The translations under genes and the position numbers were made by a program. From positions 1 through 48,740 of the forward strand of contig JADHWE010000010.1 in assembly GCA_016783675.1 (NCBI GenBank): 48,740 nt of DNA, in the 5' to 3' direction. Within the stretch, counting starts at the first letter, position 1, and each line of letters opens with the position of its first letter. Positions 10,701 to 18,742 of this stretch are shown here, one piece after another. The notes beneath the pieces are model-generated. The model was not told the DNA's origin and did no database searches. It saw only the letters and a program-made list of their open reading frames with translations. Source of the stretch: Kiritimatiellia bacterium. GTDB lineage: Bacteria; Verrucomicrobiota; Kiritimatiellia; UBA8416; JABMPJ01.

Positions 10701-11156
10701 GACATGCATTTTGGTCATCCGCTGGGGCTTGGTCGGAAACGTCACTTCAGGCTGATATTCTTTACCGGAGAGCAAACGCTCACCGTCGATCGCCAGAATG
10801 CAGTCCCCTTCTTCTAAATAGCCATCCGAAGGAGACCCGGTAATCACCTTTATCACCTCAAGTGCACTCAGAACCAAGTTGCCGTCTTGGCTCACAAGAA
10901 AGGCCGGAGGCTTCACGTCATAGCTTGGAGAAGGCGGATAGTCCGAACTGTGAGAGGCCACCACAATACCCAGAGGCCCCAGGTAAATGTGCGGCCCCGG
11001 TACTGCGTAGCGCTGCGTCCATTTCGCGACATCAATGCGGGCAACATCTTCGATCCCCGGACTGACAGATGCTGCTGCACCCCGCACAAACAGGGACAAC
11101 AACACCAGGCATACCGCGTGATGAAGCCGTAGGGAAACGCTCAAATCACTGCTCAT
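7782..11156 (-). CDS. Large secreted protein, DUF6288-like, with PDZ-like and alpha-toroid regions
   Basis: A 1124-residue protein with a signal peptide (LHHAVCLVLLSLFVRGAAA). Near residues 100-165 is a PDZ-like segment (GSPSDGYLEEGDCILAIDG). Residues about 350-700 contain alternating helices with W/G-rich repeats (AQQRQNGSWPRWG, then DTAICGLALLATGED) resembling the alpha-toroid fold of terpene cyclases and many carbohydrate-active enzymes. The C terminus has a discoidin-like beta-sandwich. The overall architecture recalls the DUF6288 family of PVC bacteria; I give that name from memory. Catalytic function is unknown. A GGAG site lies 8 bases before the ATG. It is the first gene of the peptide-importer operon and overlaps the binding-protein gene by four bases, suggesting it acts on or binds the imported substrate. 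Confidence 0.7.
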   Translation of the reverse strand: MSSDLSVSLRLHHAVCLVLLSLFVRGAAASVSPGIEDVARIDVAKWTQRYAVPGPHIYLGPLGIVVASHSSDYPPSPSYDVKPPAFLVSQDGNLVLSALEVIKVITGSPSDGYLEEGDCILAIDGERLLSGKEYQPEVTFPTKPQRMTKMHVGDLIDKAEGRGHIRLTVLRTDKAQSLDSPSRLVSRRHVGAQLNGGNRDEIVDVDVHDVGRLLLVVEDGGNGISGDGMQWVNPRFVIPNGDVPLTGLNALRALAGYGVPTFDTVTNMISVHAVSTLEYAVPAGAIRFQVTARVPGYGTVQPCIDVQPSPGIALLPESTRKQLRHVEVAIPRIGTYADGFSADCTKSATVLDLSAAWLLAQQRQNGSWPRWGAYTTDRYDTAICGLALLATGEDRYRDAIQRAAHYVGYEAAVDAWAVPRATALLFLSEYYLKTRDATILDGLQIAYRQTADSILFDGTLGHSIRLAGYGNGGMNVGTATASAALAVAEHTPIVKDPGLLHNVLTYIASCSMDGYIPYGRAIAEPRRGHSERLGSNARTGWCLAGSHLGGGSQRFVRDARQLMRNTLGATDLAHAATTLGILSSSMGLAASDPDLFREHMALQKYRVTFMRNWEGGFLFSYYPFDYMGAEFVLGDMFRTATFMLMLAAPRQHLAITGNPAYQPRSLDPVEPPHNWDFYIYRYYLRNWAVAQAMLGDRAPAALKEAINAFTSLSKEGGLHSRVFRFVETRGLELAHEVYRIEGLDDRTRAYAIELLLGMDTTLNVVAGKEEGVYNLTCTVALPFREKLRWADASARERYADAPPLPLHGSVTLIDKEGLFVAPVHFEIDTTQGVNWVDSTLVLRQTATMSRPSTNAFVVPMQIRYELGDMTLSYTRHLNSDRHRRAHEIDTSERIIPVPCHVVRDALSQEVLVELPKSSVVMGLMKPEAYIMPMALPDGSRLDDIRSYGFLQQGDNITAYYVSHDMRGGAILGVRLTDTGAQRLIPDGVLLRAGTTETPDEWTHLFASTAVPSMRFRPGAEQGRTVIECRFDRPVTVTGASLSGAAGIHSVRFLQPDGDQWRLAYVDQAATFIRLPALVGSRLRIELQGDRLMSLGGIKLISNSRRTKVEPWVWRDGVVTDHEVK

Positions 11157-11225
11157 GGGGGATACTCCGCGTGTAACTGCATATGGCCATTTCCATCAAG
11201 ACTACTCCATATGCAGAGGGAGACA

Positions 11226-11307
11226 CAAGCAGAATTGCGCAATCTTCTTGCTGTGTGTTGTTTTTCCGCATCTTTGCATTGACCTCGCCACCCCGCCTCT
11301 CTATCCT
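11226..11307 (+). promoter_or_regulatory. Divergent operator/promoter with TTGCGCAA palindrome (site A)
   Basis: The palindrome TTGCGCAA (11235-11242) is followed 26 bp on by TTTTTCCGCA (11261-11270) and 44 bp on by the -35 box TTGACC (11279-11284), with TATCCT (11302-11307) as -10 at 17 bp spacing. It drives the plus-strand gene at 11373. In the minus direction TTGATG (11199-11194) lies 43 bp from the palindrome, so the site may also control the transporter operon, although the -10 there is weak. Spacing repeats at three other promoters in the window. Confidence 0.65.
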
Positions 11308-11372
11308 GTTGACGTTTCCTTTAAGGCCCCAGGAGCGAGTACGAGCGTGATCCACAGCATGAAAGCCAGCGC

Positions 11373-13475
11373 ATGAAAACAGGCCAGACCGCATGGTATG
11401 CGCTTCGACGAACTCTTGTGCCCTGGCGGTTCGACGAGCTACTACGGGAGTTGTTTGACGCTCTTGAATCCTACTGCGTTGATGAAGTGATTCTGAAGAT
11501 CGACACGGAGGAATTCTCACATGGACACCCGTCACTAGCGATGATCAGGGAGATGCTTCCTCGCCTGAGGCAAGCTAAAGATCTTCTAAAAAGGAAGGGC
11601 ATCTGTTTCTCCATAAATCCATGGTCGACCCTGGGGCATGCTGACCGCGGGCACCGAGCGGAAGAGGTACTCCCGGGCATCGGCTTGATGGTCGGACACG
11701 ATGGGACCACAACACAACACTGTGCTTGTCCGCTATCCCCCGTCTGGCAGGACTATATGACGGCGGTATGGGGAATCTATGCGCAGTTACAGCCCGACGT
11801 GATGTGGATCGAAGACGACTTGCGAAACTTCAATCACGACCCTGTGCAGTATGGGTGTTTCTGTGACCGTCACTTGGACCGCTTCAAGTCGCTTGTCGGT
11901 GAGCACGTGGCCCGCGAAGCCCTCGTGTCTCATCTTCTCGCGTCCGGAACGCCTCATCCGTACCGTGAAGCCTACCTATCCATGCAGGGCGAGATCACCA
12001 ATGAGATTGTCGAAAAGCTCAGTGGTGCGCTCCGAACCACAGCACCGGAAACAACTATCGGGCTGATGTCGAGCGGCCCGTTCCTCCATGTCGTCGAGGG
12101 ACGCGACTGGACGGGTCTGGCCGAAACAAGCCACTGCCACCCCTTGATCAGCCGTCCCCCACTTGGGAATTACAGCGAAGGCTCACTGCGCGGACTCTAT
12201 GCCTCCCAGCATTCGATCAAGCTCACACGAGCGGCCCTTCCCGCGGGCACAGTCGAGATGACGGAGATTGAGAACATTCCGTTTACCCAGTACACCAAGA
12301 GCAACGCATTCACGTTTCTTCAAATGGCTATCTCTTTTGCCATGGGCTGCGAAGGGGTTACGCTAAATACCTTTGATCACCGCGGCTCTCTGATGGAAGA
12401 TGATCCCGGCGTTGGCAAGATGCTTGGCGGCAAGAAAGCATATCTCTCAGCAATCAAACAGGCAGCAAATGGCGAGGGAGCCAATCGGGGGGCACAGCTG
12501 CTCTTTGATCCGCATTACAGTTTCAGGAAACACCTCCCTAAGGATGCGTCATACTCCGCCTTGGCTGTTACCGATGAAGCAGCATCGAGAATGCTCGAAC
12601 CGCTGGGCATCCCCTGCACTTACGGAGACGCCCCCGTCACCGTGGTCACAGGACAGATGTTGCGATGCCTCACCGACGCCGACATACGCGATCTACTCCG
12701 CAAGGGACTCTTGATCGACAGTGTTGCCGCCGGCATTCTTTCTGAGCGGGGTTTCGGGGCGCACATCGGCGTGGCATCACTGGGGACGAGGATTTCTTTG
12801 AAACACAATGGCCCCTATGCTGCCGAGGAATATTTCAACGAGGATTTCGGAGGCGAGCCCAACGACTTTCTCACCATATTTCTGCCTGAATATGGGAGCA
12901 TGCCCACCATTCGAAAGTTCGAACTTCTTCAGGAAGTCACCGTCATCAGTCATCTGGTAGATGCGGATCGCGCCCCGCGAGAACCGGTTCTCTTTGTAAC
13001 GGACAACGCTTTGGGGGGACGCGTGGCCGTCTTTGCGTACGAACTGGGGGAAGCGGTCGGAACAGCATTCTATCACGCTGCTCGTCGCCGACAGATGGTT
13101 CATCTGATGAAATGGCTCTCAAACGATCGTTTTCCTGCCATCGTACACGGAGCCGTCTACCCCCTGTTGATATGCAGAGACAGGCCGGGTGAGACGTTCT
13201 GCGCTCTATTTAATCTGATGCTGGATCCCTATGAGAAGGTAAGCATTGAACTGTATGATCAACGTGTCATCTCACGAATCAGTTCCTTGAGCAACGACGG
13301 GCGATGGGTGGACGCCAGCCAGCACACTCTGATCGAGACTGACCGGGATCACCATCTTATCACACTGAACCAAAGTGTGACGTGGTCGACGCCGTGTTGT
13401 CTCAACGTATCTTGGGAAGAGAAGTCCACGCTTCGGCAGCGCTCCTACCCCAAGGCTAACGAACAAGAAAGGTAG
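11373..13475 (+). CDS. Putative cytosolic TIM-barrel glycosidase-like protein
   Basis: A 700-residue protein without a signal peptide. The N-terminal half looks like a TIM barrel of the glycoside-hydrolase clan A type, with acidic residues at strand ends (MWIEDDLRNFNH near 150, VEMTEIENIPFTQYTK near 305). The second half, including DADIRDLLRKG followed by ILSERGFGAHIGV, resembles the amidotransferase-like trimerisation domain of GH42 beta-galactosidases. I do not recognise a defined family, and the GH42 resemblance is an inference from fold-level patterns. It is divergent from the transporter operon and 3 bp upstream of the UROD-like gene, so the pair probably processes what the importer brings in. 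The ribosome binding site is weak; a 5-codon reading frame at 11359 ends in ATGA on the start codon. Confidence 0.55.
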   Translation: MKTGQTAWYALRRTLVPWRFDELLRELFDALESYCVDEVILKIDTEEFSHGHPSLAMIREMLPRLRQAKDLLKRKGICFSINPWSTLGHADRGHRAEEVLPGIGLMVGHDGTTTQHCACPLSPVWQDYMTAVWGIYAQLQPDVMWIEDDLRNFNHDPVQYGCFCDRHLDRFKSLVGEHVAREALVSHLLASGTPHPYREAYLSMQGEITNEIVEKLSGALRTTAPETTIGLMSSGPFLHVVEGRDWTGLAETSHCHPLISRPPLGNYSEGSLRGLYASQHSIKLTRAALPAGTVEMTEIENIPFTQYTKSNAFTFLQMAISFAMGCEGVTLNTFDHRGSLMEDDPGVGKMLGGKKAYLSAIKQAANGEGANRGAQLLFDPHYSFRKHLPKDASYSALAVTDEAASRMLEPLGIPCTYGDAPVTVVTGQMLRCLTDADIRDLLRKGLLIDSVAAGILSERGFGAHIGVASLGTRISLKHNGPYAAEEYFNEDFGGEPNDFLTIFLPEYGSMPTIRKFELLQEVTVISHLVDADRAPREPVLFVTDNALGGRVAVFAYELGEAVGTAFYHAARRRQMVHLMKWLSNDRFPAIVHGAVYPLLICRDRPGETFCALFNLMLDPYEKVSIELYDQRVISRISSLSNDGRWVDASQHTLIETDRDHHLITLNQSVTWSTPCCLNVSWEEKSTLRQRSYPKANEQER

Positions 13476-13478
13476 ACC

Positions 13479-14561
13479 ATGACCAAACGCGAGATCATTG
13501 CAGCCTTGCTGGCGAAAGAGATCCCCGAACGGGTAGGGTTGCATGAGCACTTCTGGCAGCACATCATCGAAAATGCATGGCAAGACCAGGGCGTCGAACC
13601 CGGCACTGATTTCGAGTCGCACTTCAACCTCGACCTTCAGAACATCTCCTGGTTTGAAGCACCAGCTCCGCGACCAGACCTTATCCACGTCGTTGAAGAG
13701 TCTGACGAGTGGACGGTCAAGCAAGATGGATGGGGGGCATCGTTCAAAACGTGGAAGCACAAGTCGGGAACCCCAGAACATGTAAGATTTACAGTGACCT
13801 CACCGGAGATCTGGAAACAGGAGTTCCGCGATGCATTTCAAGCGATCAACGTACGTGACCATCTCGATCTTGACACACTAAAGCAGAAGTACACGGAAGC
13901 CATGGCCTCCGACCGCTTTGTCACATACTCGGGACTCTTTGTTTTCGAGGAGCTGCGCAAGATCCTGGGCGACGTCACGATGCTCGAGTCACTGCTGCTG
14001 GAGCCGGAGTGGATCCACGACTTCTGTACACTGGTAACACGCAAGTACATTGAGTGGTTTGAACTGCTATTTGATGAGGTAGGCCTCCCTGATGGAATGC
14101 ATATCTATGATGACCTGGGCTATACCGCGGCCCCCTTTGTCTCGCCGAGCTGCCATCGAGAGATGATCCACCCCTACCACAAAGAACTCTTCGACATGTT
14201 CAAGGATCACGGTCTCCCCGTCATCCTTCATAGCTGCGGCGATTTCCGCCCCCACATCGAGAGTATCATCGAATCCGGCGTCGACTGCATCCAGGCCATG
14301 GAGGCCAAGACCGGCATGAACGTTGTAAAGTTGGCGGAACAATACAAAGACAGGCTCTGTTTCATGGGCAACATCGATATCCGTGCTCTCGAAAGCGGCG
14401 ACCGCGAACGTATCAGGGACGAATGCCTCACCAAACTCAACGGCATGAAAGCCCTCCGTGCACCCTACATCTACATGTCCGATCACTCCATCCCTCCCAC
14501 TGTCACAGTGGCGGACTATGAGTACATGCTGGAGTTGTTCTGGGATCATTGCAGGTATTAG
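13479..14561 (+). CDS. Uroporphyrinogen decarboxylase-like / MtaA-type protein
   Basis: A 360-residue protein of the UROD/MtaA/CmuA superfamily. It has the motif HSCGDF (H251, C253), which in corrinoid methyltransferases such as MtaA supplies two zinc ligands. The third ligand, normally Cys in a GCGI-like motif near the C terminus, is not conserved: the matching segment reads SDHSIPP (334-340). The heme-pathway decarboxylase is unlikely because the N-terminal UROD signature is missing and the context is sugar or peptide metabolism. Homologues of this type are numerous in PVC genomes, where their role is unclear. AAGGT lies 6 bases before the ATG, 3 bp after the previous gene, so the two form one unit. 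Confidence 0.75.
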   Translation: MTKREIIAALLAKEIPERVGLHEHFWQHIIENAWQDQGVEPGTDFESHFNLDLQNISWFEAPAPRPDLIHVVEESDEWTVKQDGWGASFKTWKHKSGTPEHVRFTVTSPEIWKQEFRDAFQAINVRDHLDLDTLKQKYTEAMASDRFVTYSGLFVFEELRKILGDVTMLESLLLEPEWIHDFCTLVTRKYIEWFELLFDEVGLPDGMHIYDDLGYTAAPFVSPSCHREMIHPYHKELFDMFKDHGLPVILHSCGDFRPHIESIIESGVDCIQAMEAKTGMNVVKLAEQYKDRLCFMGNIDIRALESGDRERIRDECLTKLNGMKALRAPYIYMSDHSIPPTVTVADYEYMLELFWDHCRY

Positions 14562-14597
14562 CCATGCCAGACGTAGTGGCCTCGAAGACACACATAC

Positions 14598-14618
14598 CGT
14601 TCAGCAGCAACCTGAACG
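14598..14618 (+). terminator. Possible weak terminator hairpin
   Basis: CGTTCAG (14598-14604), a 7-nt loop and CTGAACG (14612-14618) form a perfect 7-bp stem 36 bp after the stop of the UROD-like gene. It is followed only by CTTTG, so termination would be weak. Confidence 0.3.
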
Positions 14619-14687
14619 CTTTGCGCGCTGGGTCGAATTGGGGCGCAAGACGTTTCGCAGCGAATAGATCAAAACCAACCCGCACAC

Positions 14688-14765
14688 AAGATTGCGCAAT
14701 TCTGCTTGATCTTCCAGTTTTTCCGCACAATCCGGTTGACGCCGTCCCACCATTTTGCATAGAGT
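14688..14765 (+). promoter_or_regulatory. Operator/promoter of the GH95 operon (site B)
   Basis: TTGCGCAA at 14692-14699, TTTTTCCGCA at 14718-14727 (26 bp on) and -35 TTGACG at 14736-14741 (44 bp on), with TAGAGT (14760-14765) as -10 at 18 bp. The predicted start point is near 14772, giving a leader of about 20 nt that holds an AGAGGGG ribosome binding site before ATG 14792. Bases 14688-14708 are identical to the reverse complement of 11226-11246. Confidence 0.7.
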
Positions 14766-14791
14766 CTTAGGCAGCCAGAAGAGGGGTCTGA

Positions 14792-17092
14792 ATGAGATTA
14801 GTGTTGGCACTCCTACTGTGGGGTGCGGTGAGCGGTATGGTTTGCGGAGGAGCAATGGAAACCACGGACACACACATGTTACGTCTCGATGCCCCCATCA
14901 AAACGTGGGATGAAGGGCTTCCTCTAGGCAACGGGATCATGGGAGGGCTTCTCTGGGGCGGCAACAACGTCATCAAGCTGTCTCTCGACCGCGGCGACCT
15001 GTGGGATGAACGTCAACCCGATGTGTTCTGGAAAGATGGATGGGGGTTTGACGACATCAAGAAGCTCGTCGCCGAGGGCAACCAGGCCGAACTTCTGCGC
15101 AAGTATGACAATCCCTACGGCGAAGCGGCGCCCACAAAACTTCCCGGCGGTCGCTTGGTCTTGACCTTGGGAGACGGTAGCGAGGCCCAGCGGTTCACTC
15201 TGGATACGCGAAGAGCAGAGGGGCGCGTCGACCTGAATAACGGCACGCTCACATGTTTCTTCTCCGCCACCGAACGTGTGGCCATGCTTCGTGTTTCGGG
15301 TCCTGCCGTGACCTGTGAGTTTCTGCGTCCAGACGGGCTGAACAAGCTTGGATACAGCGCGGCCGAATTCGGAGAGGACGAGGGCATGCTCTGGATGGTA
15401 CAAGACGCGGCGCTCGGTCTGCGCTACGCCGTGGTAGTCGCCCAGAAAACCGAAGGCCAAGAGACCCAACTTGCGGTGGCCATCACAGCGAACACGGAGG
15501 GGATGGACCCATTGGAGATCGGCAAACAGAGAGTTACCCGCGCCCTCTCAACCAGCTATGAGGCCATGCTCGAACCGCACGTGGAATGGTGGAACCACTT
15601 CTGGGCCATCTCGTCTGTAAGCATTCCCGATCGCCGCATTCAGCGGCACTACAATCTCGTCAAGTACTTCTACGGCGCAGCGTCTCGCCCAGATGCACCG
15701 CCTATGCCACTCCAGGGCGTCTGGACACAAGACGACGGTGAGCTCCCCCCTTGGAAGGGAGACTACCACCATGATTTAAACACTCAGATGACCTATCTCT
15801 CCTACCACACGGCTGGGTTGCGCGATGCGGGGATGAGCTTCATAAATTTCAACTGGAACCTATTGCCAATCTATCGAGCATTTGCCAGGAATTTCTTCGG
15901 TGTGGACGGTGCCGCGATGGCCAGTGTAGCCACCCTCGCCGGTAAACCAACGGGCGGCTGGGTTCAGTACTCTTTCACGATGCCAAACGCGCTCTGGGTA
16001 GGGCAAACCTTCTACCTGCATTGGCGACACACCATGGACAAAGACTTCCTTAAGGAGCGCGCCTACCCATGGCTCAGTGAAGTGGCAACGGCCGTTGTCG
16101 GCTTACTTGAGGAGAGGGACGGCAAACTCTACCTGCCCCTGTCATCGTCCCCCGAGATCTTCAACAACGCGTTCCAGGCATGGCGTCCCCCCAACAGCAA
16201 CTACGACTTGTCACTGATGCAATGGGCTTTCGACGCTCTTGCCGAAATGGCCGATGTGCTGGGGAAGGAACCCGATGCCGCACGGTGGCAGTTACTGCGC
16301 TCGAAACTCGAACCGCTGCACGTTGATGAGAACCATGTCCTGATGTTTGACCGAGAAAAGGCGTTTGACCAATCCCACCGCCACCACTCGCAGACCATGG
16401 CTATTCACCCCCTCGGCATTCTGAATATCGAGGGATCAGACCATGATCGCAAAGTGATCAATGCATCTCTGGATTCGATCATCGCCCATGGCACACAGGA
16501 GTGGATCGGGTTTGGATTCTCCTGGTTCTCCTGCCTGCTTGCCCGTGCCGGACGCGCCGACGAAGCGCTGCACTATCTGCAAGACTTTGAGCGCGCCTTC
16601 CTTCTTCGTAATGGCTTTCATGCCAACGGGGACCAGATTGGGGCGGGCCTATCAAAATTCACCTACCGCCCGTTCACGCTGGAAGGAAACTTCCTGGCCA
16701 TGGAAACCGTGCACGAGATGCTGCTCCAGAGCTGGGCGCCGAATCCCTCATCAGACCCCACCCCGGTCATTCGAATCTTCCCGGCCATGCCAAAAGCATG
16801 GAGCGATGCAAGCTTCACAAACCTGAGTGCCGAAGGCGGCTTCCTGGTCACAGCCAAACGCGAACACCGAAGCACGACATGGTTTCGCATTGAGGCCACG
16901 CAGACCGGACTACTCAGACTGAAGTGCAATTTTGGTGGGCGCAAGGTTACGTTCAACTCCTCGCAGGTAGTGCGAAAACAGGGATGCTATGAGATTGCCA
17001 TGAAGGCCGGCGACGTGCTTGAAGGCGTCTTCGATGTGCCAGCAGGCAAGCCCAGACCCACAAGTGATGCACCGGATTGTCCAAGTACGTAG
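14792..17092 (+). CDS. GH95-family glycosidase (alpha-L-fucosidase/alpha-L-galactosidase type), exported
   Basis: A 766-residue protein with signal peptide (MRLVLALLLWGAVSGMVCGG). The N-terminal GH95 domain shows the family opening W-DEGLPLGNGIMGGL (39-52) and LSLDRGDLWDER (64-74). The catalytic (alpha/alpha)6 barrel follows, with LQGVW (307-311), DLNTQM (328-333), SSPE (452-455, the probable general acid E455) and FTLEGNF (628-634). In characterised members the second motif reads NIN and the last DGNF, so D328 replaces an Asn and E631 an Asp. GH95 enzymes release terminal alpha-L-fucose or L-galactose. The location is probably periplasmic. It heads an operon of oxidative sugar genes (11-bp gap to the lactonase), which supports a deoxyhexose substrate. 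Confidence 0.85.
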   Translation: MRLVLALLLWGAVSGMVCGGAMETTDTHMLRLDAPIKTWDEGLPLGNGIMGGLLWGGNNVIKLSLDRGDLWDERQPDVFWKDGWGFDDIKKLVAEGNQAELLRKYDNPYGEAAPTKLPGGRLVLTLGDGSEAQRFTLDTRRAEGRVDLNNGTLTCFFSATERVAMLRVSGPAVTCEFLRPDGLNKLGYSAAEFGEDEGMLWMVQDAALGLRYAVVVAQKTEGQETQLAVAITANTEGMDPLEIGKQRVTRALSTSYEAMLEPHVEWWNHFWAISSVSIPDRRIQRHYNLVKYFYGAASRPDAPPMPLQGVWTQDDGELPPWKGDYHHDLNTQMTYLSYHTAGLRDAGMSFINFNWNLLPIYRAFARNFFGVDGAAMASVATLAGKPTGGWVQYSFTMPNALWVGQTFYLHWRHTMDKDFLKERAYPWLSEVATAVVGLLEERDGKLYLPLSSSPEIFNNAFQAWRPPNSNYDLSLMQWAFDALAEMADVLGKEPDAARWQLLRSKLEPLHVDENHVLMFDREKAFDQSHRHHSQTMAIHPLGILNIEGSDHDRKVINASLDSIIAHGTQEWIGFGFSWFSCLLARAGRADEALHYLQDFERAFLLRNGFHANGDQIGAGLSKFTYRPFTLEGNFLAMETVHEMLLQSWAPNPSSDPTPVIRIFPAMPKAWSDASFTNLSAEGGFLVTAKREHRSTTWFRIEATQTGLLRLKCNFGGRKVTFNSSQVVRKQGCYEIAMKAGDVLEGVFDVPAGKPRPTSDAPDCPST

Positions 17093-17103
17093 GAGATTCA
17101 ACC

Positions 17104-17961
17104 ATGTCGAAATCTGCTGTGGTGGACACTCATCTTCACCTTTGGGATACGCACAAACTGCGCTACCCATGGTTAGACAACATCCCCAAGCTAAACCACT
17201 CCTTCCTGCCCGATGCATACCGCGCCGCATGCGAAACGGTCAACATCGAAGCCATGGTGTTTGTCCAGTGCGAAGCTGAACCCGCGATGGCTGAAGCGGA
17301 GGTGGACTGGGTCCATGAGCTCGCGAAGAACGAGAAGGGAATCAAAGGCGTTGTGGCGTGGGCTCCGCTTGAGCGGGGGGAGAGTAGCCGGTCCACGCTG
17401 GAGATGCTGCAGACGAAGCCTCTCGTGAAGGGCGTCCGACGACTCATTCAGTCTGAGCCAGATCCGGCGTTCTGTCTACAGCCTCAGTTTATCGAAGGCG
17501 TACGGGGGCTGGAGGAATTTGGCTTCACTTTTGATATCTGTATCGACCACACACAATTGGCCAACACGGTGAAAATGGTACAAGCGTGCCCGGGTGTGAG
17601 TTTTGTGCTGGATCACATTGCGAAGCCAGACATCAAGCGGCAGGTCTTGGAGCCATGGAAAGAGGAACTGCAGCTGCTCGCCGAGCTTCCGAATGTGTGC
17701 TGTAAAGTCTCTGGTCTTGTAACTGAGGCAGACATGGAGGCGTGGCAACCGAGAGATTTGCAGCCCTACATCGATCACGTAATCGAGTGTTTCGGATTCG
17801 ACCGCATCATGTTTGGGGGAGACTGGCCAGTCTGCACGCTCGCTTCTACCTATCGGCGCTGGATCGAAACCTTGGAGGAGGCCCTGGCAGGCTACCGCGC
17901 GGAGGAGAAGCAGAAACTATTTCATGACAATGCCGTAGACGTGTACAGATTGGAAATCTAA
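17104..17961 (+). CDS. Amidohydrolase-family sugar lactonase (L-fucono-/L-rhamnonolactonase-like)
   Basis: A 285-residue cytosolic TIM-barrel protein of the amidohydrolase group COG3618. It shows the metal-site motif DTHLHLW at the N terminus, LDHIAKPD in the middle and FGGDWPVC near the C terminus. Members open sugar-acid lactones (L-fucono-1,5-lactone, L-rhamnono-lactone, L-galactonolactone) or hydrolyse 2-pyrone-4,6-dicarboxylate. With a GH95 gene directly upstream and two SDRs downstream, a fuconolactonase role is the best inference. I chose ATG 17104 over an in-frame ATG at 17077 because TAGGAG lies about 9 bases upstream and the HLH motif is then close to the N terminus, as usual. Confidence 0.82.
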   Translation: MSKSAVVDTHLHLWDTHKLRYPWLDNIPKLNHSFLPDAYRAACETVNIEAMVFVQCEAEPAMAEAEVDWVHELAKNEKGIKGVVAWAPLERGESSRSTLEMLQTKPLVKGVRRLIQSEPDPAFCLQPQFIEGVRGLEEFGFTFDICIDHTQLANTVKMVQACPGVSFVLDHIAKPDIKRQVLEPWKEELQLLAELPNVCCKVSGLVTEADMEAWQPRDLQPYIDHVIECFGFDRIMFGGDWPVCTLASTYRRWIETLEEALAGYRAEEKQKLFHDNAVDVYRLEI

Positions 17962-17977
17962 GGGGAAGGGGCGGGCG

Positions 17978-18742
17978 ATGAAACTTGAAGGCAAGGTGGC
18001 AATCGTAACGGGATCAAGCAAAGGAATCGGACTTGGGATTGCAAGGGTGTTTTCTCAGGAGGGGGCCAAGGTTGTCGTAGTGTGTCGCACAGAGGCGGCA
18101 GGGAGGAAGGTCGCTGAAGAGCTGGGAGCGGACGAGGGGCGTGCCCTCTTCATTCAGACCGACCTCACCAAGGCAGAGGCCATCCGCCATATGATCGATA
18201 CAACTCTCGATACGTTCGGGCAGCTGGATGTCGTGGTCAACAATGCCGGGTATCACATCTCAAAAAATGTTGAAGTCACGACCGAGGAGGAGTGGGACTT
18301 CATAATCAACACGAACCTGCGAAGTACATTTCTGTGCAGCAAGTATGCCATCCCCCATCTGCGCAAGACCAAGGGAAACATCATCAACATCAGCAGCATG
18401 GTCGGCAAGGTGGGCCAACCGAATGCCGGGGCCTATAGTGCAACAAAGGGCGGCCAAATTGCCATGAGCAAAGGGATGGCCATCGACTTCGCACCTGACG
18501 GTATTCGCGTAAACGTGATCTGCCCAGGCTGGATTGAAACGCCTCTCGTGGAAGACTGGTTCGGACAGCAGGAAGATCCTGAAGCGGCGCGAAAGTACAT
18601 CTACGGACAGCACCCCCTTGGGCGCATCGGCACGATTGAGGAGTGTGGAAAGGCGGCATTGTTCCTGGCCTGCGAGTCCGACTCAGCCTTTGTGACCGGC
18701 ATCGCTCTGGATATTGACGGTGCCGTGACTCTGGGGTACTGA
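17978..18742 (+). CDS. SDR-family sugar/sugar-acid dehydrogenase (first of two)
   Basis: A 254-residue classical short-chain dehydrogenase. It has the cofactor motif TGSSKGIG (11-18), NNAG (88-91), catalytic S140, Y153 and K157 (YSATK), and the CPGWIETPL segment after the active site. Arg37, just after the second beta strand (VVCR), hints at NADP use. In non-phosphorylative L-fucose breakdown, SDRs oxidise L-fucose to its lactone and 2-keto-3-deoxy-L-fuconate to the diketo acid; which step this one catalyses cannot be told. An AAGGGG ribosome binding site precedes ATG 17978. Its stop overlaps the next SDR start by one base (TGATG). Confidence 0.88.
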   Translation: MKLEGKVAIVTGSSKGIGLGIARVFSQEGAKVVVVCRTEAAGRKVAEELGADEGRALFIQTDLTKAEAIRHMIDTTLDTFGQLDVVVNNAGYHISKNVEVTTEEEWDFIINTNLRSTFLCSKYAIPHLRKTKGNIINISSMVGKVGQPNAGAYSATKGGQIAMSKGMAIDFAPDGIRVNVICPGWIETPLVEDWFGQQEDPEAARKYIYGQHPLGRIGTIEECGKAALFLACESDSAFVTGIALDIDGAVTLGY

